Assembly (NCBI RefSeq): GCF_030272615.1
Contig: NC_081414.1
Coordinates: forward strand, 1,985,501-2,049,500
Reading direction: 5' to 3'
Source: Cryptomeria japonica
Taxonomy: Eukaryota > Streptophyta > Pinopsida > Cupressales > Cupressaceae
DNA length: 64,000 nucleotides
Positions 57,401 to 64,000 of this stretch are shown one piece after another. A program made the position numbers and the translations under genes. The notes below the pieces were generated by a model, which was not told the origin of the DNA, searched no databases, and saw only the letters and a list, made by a program, of their open reading frames with translations. Each line of letters opens with the position of its first letter. The first letter of the stretch is position 1.

Positions 57401-58774
57401 TTTCGGTGTCTGGTTCTGTCTACGTTGAACTCAGTGATTGACTGATCAGGGGAAAAGTTGGAGAACTAGTAATCAGGTATCTTGAAGACTGAGGAAATTA
57501 CTTCACTATTTATGGCAAGAAGGGTTTCACCATTTTCTCTCCTACTGGTTTCAGACACTGGGTCGTATCTAGCAATACATTCCCGAATCAATTCTGGGCA
57601 AGGAATGGCTGGGGGAAAAACTGCGGCTTCTACGAGACCGCTACTCAAAATCTCCACACTAAAAGACTTGTCAATTCCCTTGAACACCCTCTCTTTCAAC
57701 ACCTCAAGGTTTTCCCCTTTTAGGTCAGTATCGCTAACTATGGGTTCAGTGGATGCTAGGCTAAAAATGTTCCCAAACAAATGTAGTGTGGACTTCATAA
57801 TTTAAACAATAAGCCTAAATCGGTTACAGAAAAACTATCTATAAGAGAGAAAATGCAAGAAAAAAAAACCACTGGAGAGGACAAGAAAAAGACTCACCTT
57901 CATAGTTGAACAATCGGACGACGGCTAGCAGCAAACAAGACTCCTATCCAAGAAAAACAAAGACAGAGCAGCGAGGAACAAATGCGGAGCACTAACAATC
58001 GTTCATACCTTATTAGTACAGGCAATGATATGGAAACATTGAATGCAATAATTCTAGTTTTCAGTCCGAGTGTGTTGAGTTTGTGGATTAGACATCGCAT
58101 GCATGCATTGAATGCATGGCGGCATTTTTGAAGTAACCGCCAGTTCTTGAAATGATTACTTACTTCAAAAAACCAAGGATTGACGTCACTTAAGACATGG
58201 TTCTGCCTCCTCATATTTTGTAATGAATACACTATCGAATCATTAAAACTTACGGGACCCACCAACTTTGAACACATATGAACATCCTGAACAGACTTCA
58301 TGGGCATTCAAGTAGTTCAAGATGTACACCGCGCTCAAGGAGAATTTTGCCGAGAAAACAAATAATATCAAGCTACTGACCACTTGTGCTATATTGAACA
58401 TGTTGAACATGTTTGAACCTCTTGAACTTAGTTCAATGAGTTCAAAACCCGGAGAGAAATAAAGTAACATATCACCAAACAAGAAACTTTTAGAGAGTTG
58501 CTGCAAGACACTTAGAGAAAATATTAGTATGAAAAACCTCCCTAAACACCTAGGAACCTATGGAACCTAAATGAACCTGTTGAACCCGGTTCAAAATGGT
58601 TCAACGTGTTCACAGAGTTCAACCAATTATCTAAACTTGACTTTTATGATTGAAAAAGGATTTATAGACGTACTAAGGACTTGAACCGAGGTATCACAAG
58701 AAAGATTAGGACTCCAACTGAAAATCTTAAAGGATGACTCACTCTTATCATGAGGAATAAATGATGCAGTAACA
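54435..58774 (-). repeat. R6 5' LTR (4,340 bp)
   Basis: Starts (element sense) TGTTACTGCATC at 58774; its inner end has TATTAG on the + strand instead of TGTTAG. Compared with the other LTR it lacks about 636 bp, matching 46276-46911 there, with a junction in GGATTCTTGGGTA near 57339. Confidence 0.9.
55340..57798 (-). pseudogene. Long reading frame inside the R6 LTR (5' copy), with internal deletion
   Basis: Homologue of 44266-47368, starting at the same methionine and ending in the same DDDDGKVA. Its first part reads on through CPELIRECIARYDPVSETSR where the other copy has a stop, and its own stop falls after FKIPDY. The 636-bp deletion removes the middle helical region and fuses LPKN to PIQLGVLSCSS in frame. 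The different positions of damage show that the ancestral frame was open. Confidence 0.72.
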
Positions 58775-58779
58775 AAGTT

Positions 58780-61700
58780 TAAAAAGTTCAAAGGAGCAAA
58801 TAGGAGAAACTGTCTTGTTGCAGTCGATAAAGGTGTCACTGATGATGAATCAGAAAATGAAGATAGAAAAGACATAGTGTTTGTAGCCATTAAGGAAGAT
58901 GTGTCAGACAAGAAGGCTCTTGTCTCCCGCTTTGATAATTCTAATGAGTAGATTATTGATAGTGGATGTTCTCACCACATGACTGGTGACCAGAAAAAGT
59001 TTTTGTCTCTGGAAGAGTATGATGGAGGTGTAGTCCGATTTGGTAATGATGCACCATGTATGGTAAAAGGCAAAGGGTCCATCTCTCTAAATGGAAAAAG
59101 TAATGCTGATAATTTGTATTGGTTAGAAGGTCTCAGGCATAACCTTTTGAGTGTTGCCTAGCTGAATGATAAAGGACTTACTCTGGAATGCAAAGGTGGA
59201 GGGTACAAAATAAAAGGAAAGAGTGGTGAATTGATGGCCACTTATATGCAGACCAGAGGTAAGCTATTTCAGTTAAATACAAATATCAGTGAATGTCTAA
59301 TGGCTAAGTTTGATGACAGCTGGATATGGCATAGGAGACTCTGCCATGTAAATTTTGATAATGTTGTGAAGGCCAGTAAGATCAAGGATTTTAGAGGATT
59401 GCATGTGCTGAACAAACTAGAGAATCCTTTATGCAGAGAATGTCAACTAGGGAAAATGTCTTTCTCAACCTTCAAAGGTAAATCTTTCACAATAAATAAT
59501 TTACTTGATCTTGTGCATACTGATTTGTGTGGTTCTATGAAAACTAGGAGTGTTTAGGGAGATAGGTATTTTATGATTCTTACTGATAATTTCTAAAGAA
59601 TGTTGTGGGTCACATTCTTGAAAGACAAGTTTGAAGCTTTTGGAAAGTTCAAAGCCTTTAGAGCATTAGTAGAGAAGGAAAGTGGCCAAAGGATAAAGTG
59701 CCTAAGAACCGACCAAGGAGGGGAGTTCACTTCTGGTGAATTCAACAAGTATTGTGAAGAGAACGACATCAAGAGGCAACTGTCTACCCCCCGGACTCCT
59801 CAGCAAAATGGCCTATAAGAAAGAAACAACCGGACTGTAGTTGAAGCAGCCAGAATGATGCCGATTCAAGGGAAGGTTGCTCACACTTTTTGGAGAGAAG
59901 CGGTGAGCACTGCAATCTACACTATGAACTAGGTACTCATCAAGAAAGGTAAGGATAAAACTCCTTATGAGTATTGGACTGGTAAAACACTAGTAGTAAG
60001 CTACTTTAGAGTATTTGGTAGCAAGTGTTATATCAAGAGAAGTGAACACCAAAGCAAGTTTGATGCAAAATGTGATGAGGGAATATTCCTAGGGTATTCC
60101 ACCAAGAGAAAAGCTCTCAAGTGCTTTAACAATAGGACTCAAAAAATTGTTGTTGAAAGTATCAATGTTAGAGTTGATGAAACCTCTAAGAAACCTAAGG
60201 AAACCAACAGTGAGTGAGCGGTAGATGAACCAGGTGTAACCTTTTGGGAACCGGTTGCAAAACAACCAAGTACAAGCAACAACGCTCCTACACTTGTAGA
60301 TGTTGCGGTAGATGAAGATGAAGATGAGGATGAAGAGGAAAAGCAAGAGGAATCAGCTAAGATTAGTCCTAGGTATGTAAAGCTACATCATGATCCAAAG
60401 AAAATCATAGGGGATAAGGATGCAATAATACTTACAAGAAGAAAGGTCAGAGAGAATTCTTGCATGATTTCTGAATTTGAGCCCAAAACATTTAAAGAGG
60501 CACACAAAGATGAAGACTGGATTAAGGCTATGGAAGAATAACTTGACCAGATAGAAAATAATGGTACATGGTCTTTGGTACCTAGAATTGAGCACAAAAA
60601 TGTTATTGGCACCAAATGGGTTTTCAGAAACAAGCTGAATGAAGATGGCACAGTGGCAAGAAACAAAGCAAGATTGGTATGTAATGGATATGCTCAAGAA
60701 GGAGGAGAAGACTATGGAGAAACCTTTGCTCCAGTAGCTAGATTGGAAGGAGTTCGAATGCTACTTGCATATGTAGCCTTCAAGAGATTCAAAGTGTATC
60801 AGATGGACGTAAAATTTGCTTTTCTAAATGGAATACTTAAAGAAGAAGTGTATATAGAGAAACTAGATGGGTTTGCCCTATTAGAAGACAATGATATGGT
60901 GTGTAGGCTACATAAAGCCTTGTATGGATTGAAGCAAGCTCCTAGAGCATGGTATGAACATCTACACTCTCATCTTGTGAAGATTGGATTCGAAAGAATA
61001 AGTGAAGATAGCAATATCTATATAAAGTCAGAAGGAGATCAGATTCTGATCTGTGAAGTGTTTGTTGATGACATAATTTTTGGTGGAGATGACAAGATGA
61101 GCCATGCATTTGCAGATGAAATGAATAAGGAATTCGAGATGTCACTAATCGAAGAGATTAAGTTCTTCATTGGACTACAGATTCAACAAATGAAAGATGG
61201 TATCTTTATCACTCAGTCCAAGTATGTCAAAGAGGTGTTGAAGACCTTTGGCATGGAAGACAACAAACCATTTGGTACACCGATGATGACCAGTTGTAAA
61301 TTATCAAAAGATGATGATTCAGCATTGGTAAATGAGAAGGAATACCGATCAATGATTGGTAAGTTGCACTATGTAGTACATAGCAGACCGGACATTGCAC
61401 ATGCAATGGACATTGCTGCATGTTTTCAGAAAAGTCCAAGAGAATCCCACTTGGTAGCAGTCAAGCGGAGTCTTAGATATCTAAAGGGAACTATAGATTA
61501 TGGATTGTAGTATCCATACAATAATGATTTCAATCTCAAAGTGTTTACCGATGTCGATTGGGCTAGTAATGTGGACGACCGGAAGAGCACAACCAGTGGT
61601 GCATTCTTTCTTGGTGGTAGAATAGCCTCATGGATGAACAAGAAGCAGAGTTGTATCTCTCAGTCTACAACAGAAGCAGAATATGTAGCAACATTTATGA

Positions 61701-62014
61701 ACTATACTCAGACAATTTGGATGAAGCATGTATTAAGTGGTTTCAAAGTCCCTGTATCTAAATCGGTGAGTATATTTTGCGATAACAAAAGTGCAATTAA
61801 TATTTCCAAGAATCTAGTATTGCATGCTAGAACCAAGCACTTCGAGCTCAAGTATCATTTCTTGAGGGAGAAAGTTCAGAACAAAGAGGTTGTATTGGAA
61901 CATGTTTCCAGTAAGGAGCAATTAGCAGACATATTCACCAAGCCTCTACCAAAGGCTACATTTACCTATTTAAGAGGTGAATTAGGGGTGGTACCCCTCC
62001 AAGAGGTGAACTAC
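58780..62014 (+). pseudogene. R5 pol: protease, integrase, RT, RNase H
   Basis: All parts share one frame. Protease: IIDSGCSHHMTGD (about 58951). Integrase: HVNF..C.EC zinc region (about 59346-59450), LVHTDLCGSM, CLRTDQGGEF and, after a stop, ERNNRTVVEAAR, giving the D, D, E triad. [42 protein letters not shown] and [12 protein letters not shown] (FVDD for the usual YVDD). RNase H: VFTDVDWASNVDDRKSTTSG, STTEAEYVA and FCDNKSAI. An acidic run (DEDEDEDEEEKQEE) links integrase and RT. Stops at about 58949, 59159, 59555, 59594, 59816, 59929, 60215, 60539 and 61508. The RT-RNase H part is the best preserved. The frame then stays open to 62296, past the expected end. Confidence 0.9.
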
Positions 62015-62264
62015 AGGTATGTGCTCCACATCAGTCAGGTATTGCATTGCCAAATCTTTTTCAAGATTGATGTGTTGAAGGATGCTACTCCTCAGGGGGA
62101 GAAGCATAGTGGAACATGGAAACTTGTGTCTCCACTTTGGCATTGTTGTCAAAAGGGGAGAAGATGTGAAGTGAATAAGATATTTGCAATATTGAAGACA
62201 TATAATATGAAAAGAAGATGTAGAGATATATTTGTGTATTGCCATCAATGCCAAAGGGGGAGAT
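62015..62264 (+). promoter_or_regulatory. R5 3' end with three purine tracts
   Basis: CAGGGGGAGAAG (62093-62104), AAAAGGGGAGAAG (62151-62163) and CCAAAGGGGGAGAT (62251-62264). The last touches the 3' LTR. As in R2, several tracts occur, a Sirevirus-like trait. No further gene. Confidence 0.7.
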
Positions 62265-63721
62265 TGTTGGCATATGTACAGAGTTTGATGACATGATGAT
62301 AGTGTATGTTGTCATAGATGTCAATATGCTGAAGTGTGAACCGGTATGATGAAAAGTGAACCGGTATGATGAAAAGTGAACCGGTATGATGAAGTGTGAA
62401 TTGGTATGTTGAAAACTAGCAAGTGAACCAGTATATGCAAAATTTGTATCGGGGTTTCACTTGATATGACTACCAGTTGGTTTTCTCAGCTTCAGGGTTT
62501 TTGGTTGATGCATTCCAAGTCTGTGTGATTCGACTGACGACATCCTGTTATGAGTTAGCATCGAAATGAAGATTTGATCGCGTTGCCATGTTAGACTTGT
62601 GTGCATGAAGGATTTTCTTAAGGATCTTGCATAAGAAGATTGATTCTATCTACCTCGAGAATGTGCAAAATCTTATTAAATGGTGGAGAGTGCGTGATGG
62701 GTTATCAACTTCTAGAAGCGGTGAAGAACGGATGATGCAAAACATCTTGAGATTTGTTCAAGATTGTTTTATCCTATGTAATGTGATTAAATGGTTAGGA
62801 TTGGATTGACTGTATTGTTAACCTAGATGCTTAGGGTTTTAGGTTTTGGCCACCGACCTAATTGTTATCTATAAGGTCAATGATGTTTTTCATTTGAAGT
62901 TGTTGGCAAATGAATGTATGTGAAGTGATTCTTGCCAGACCAGAGAAGTGAGTAGAGATCTGTAGAGTGTGATTGCAGAAGTAAAGGAACTGAAGTGGAT
63001 CTGCCTTGGCATTGAGTGCTATTATCAAATCAGTGTATTACCTGTTGACTTCTAACCATTTCAATAGTTGAAAAATCCCTTTACCGGATAGATTTAACAG
63101 GATTTTTGTAAATCCTTTAACAGGGTGACTCAAAATCATTGAGTTCTTCAAATCCTCTTGCGAGGTAACCTTTGACAGGGTTTTAACCTCTAATCAGGTA
63201 TTTAGCCATCCTTTAATCAGGTGATCCCTAGAAGGATTGGTTCCTAGTAGAACCTATTGTAAAGTCTTTAACTCGACTAGGCTCCTAACAGAGCGGACTT
63301 TAGAAGAGTTCAAGAACAACTTGTGGGTATTCATCCCCACCGTGGTTTTTACTAGTTGGGTTTCTATGTGAAAAATCAGTGTGTTATGTGTGATTCTTTT
63401 TCATGTGATGATTTAGTGTTTTCTGTTAAGTGGTAACACATGTTGATCTAATGGTCATTGTATTTCTAATGTATTACCTGCTTAAGCATATGGGTGAAGT
63501 TGAAATGAGATATTAGGTTTTGAGAAGTTCTAAGTGTTACCGGTTTATGTCTTTTATAGTCTTACTGTGTTTTACCGATATTGTCTTGATTTAGGTTGAT
63601 ACTGTTGTTTGTCAGTTAGTACAGTCTTTGCAGTTTAAGTTGTCAAAGAAATTTTTGTTTGTACTAATTCACCCCCCCTCTCAGTACCTGTTGGGTATTT
63701 ACTGTTCATCATTATTCATCA
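62265..63721 (+). repeat. R5 3' LTR
   Basis: 1,457 bp. Carries one more 19-bp ACCGGTATGATGAA unit than the 5' LTR (62337-62410), which accounts for the length difference. By eye a few percent diverged from the 5' LTR. Confidence 0.9.
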
Positions 63722-64000
63722 ATGAGGATAATGAATTTCTTATGAGGCCTTTTTCTTTAGATGAGCTTCATTCTATTATTTTTTCCATGGCCCTTGACAA
63801 AGCTTCGGGTCCTGATGGGTTTACTAGCTTGTTCTTTTAGAAATGTTGGGATTTTATTGGTTTTGACTTTTTAATGGCTTTGGAAGAGTTTAGGAGGGGT
63901 GGGTATATCCTTAAAAATTTTAACATCACTTATATTGCTCTTATCCCTATTAGATTATTCAGGTCTTTACTTGATTAATTAAACAATATTTGTATAATTA
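63722..64000 (+). pseudogene. LINE L2, piece 5: start of the RT domain
   Basis: After the right TSD of R5 the LINE frame resumes with FSLDELHSIIFSMALDKASG and PDGFTSLFF, the opening motif of plant LINE reverse transcriptases, then, after a TAG at about 63838, KCWDFIGFDFLMALEEFRRG and YIALIPI. Normally K/D-rich sequence and FRPISL should follow; instead the text turns A/T-rich with stops from about 63953, so the element may be truncated or interrupted again at the window edge. Confidence 0.8.

Larger units (their letters stand above)
43361..58774 (-). mobile_element. R6: Tat/Ogre-like Ty3/gypsy element with 4.3-5.0 kb LTRs
   Basis: 15,414 bp on the minus strand with a perfect TSD AAGTT (43356-43360, 58775-58779). 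In element order: 5' LTR 58774-54435, primer site TGGCGACTCTGCTAGGGA (54428-54411), gag, protease, an extra RNase H, RT with degraded RNase H, integrase, then 3' LTR 48345-43361. That primer site type and the very long LTRs are features of the Tat/Ogre group. All pol and gag pieces are in one frame over 54235-48500, broken only by stops. I could not find a clear purine tract before the 3' LTR. A further long reading frame lies inside each LTR. Confidence 0.92.
40987..63721 (+). mobile_element. R5: Ty1/copia retrotransposon, gag and pol separated by nested R6
   Basis: LTRs 40987-42423 and 62265-63721; TSD ATGAG exact on both sides (40982-40986, 63722-63726). Primer site TGGTATCAGAGC at 42426-42437; purine tract CCAAAGGGGGAGAT at 62251-62264. 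Without R6 it is about 7.3 kb with one gag-pol frame in the order gag, protease, integrase, RT, RNase H. Length of R6 plus TSD (15,419) leaves remainder 2 on division by 3, exactly the change of frame between gag and pol, so the two halves were one reading frame. At least nine stops inactivate it. Confidence 0.93.

Overview
This window looks like intergenic heterochromatin from a plant with a large, repeat-rich genome. A gymnosperm is plausible but this is inference: I see no host gene, tRNA, rRNA or CRISPR array. Nearly all of the 64 kb can be assigned to retrotransposons nested inside one another. Boundaries come from paired LTRs with TG..CA ends, tRNA primer sites, polypurine tracts and 5-bp target-site duplications (TSDs).

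Layout. 498-2132 is the 3' end of a LINE (RNase H, 3' UTR, poly-A). 2424-19404 is R1, an LTR element with no recognisable protein; it carries R2 (5659-13697, a complete copy of a Sirevirus-like element without pol) and two solo LTRs (14189-15566 and 17953-18748). From about 21.3 kb to the window end runs one LINE (L2) on the + strand, cut into four pieces by R3 (22274-30354, minus strand, same family as R2), R4 (32601-40486, a Ty3/gypsy Tat-like element with only gag and protease) and R5 (40987-63721, a Ty1/copia element). R5 is itself split between gag and pol by R6 (43361-58774, minus strand), a Tat/Ogre-like gypsy element with LTRs of 4.3-5.0 kb.

Relative ages follow from the nesting: L2 is older than R3, R4 and R5; R5 is older than R6; R1 is older than R2 and both solo LTRs. 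Removing each insert plus one TSD brings the host element back into frame (L2 across R4 and across R5; R5 gag to pol across R6), which independently supports the boundaries.

The most unusual content is: (1) the R2/R3 family, which has no pol but carries a coiled-coil protein with five zinc knuckles and a second reading frame of about 1,110 codons of unknown function; (2) a reading frame of about 1,030 codons lying inside the LTR of R6, preceded by a candidate 83-nt intron and present in both LTRs; (3) an RNase H domain in R6 between protease and reverse transcriptase with all four catalytic acids, while the RNase H attached to the RT has lost its catalytic Asp; (4) family-specific short repeats in the LTRs of R4, R5 and R6, some differing in copy number between the two LTRs of one element. 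All coding frames carry stops, so nothing here looks capable of moving by itself.
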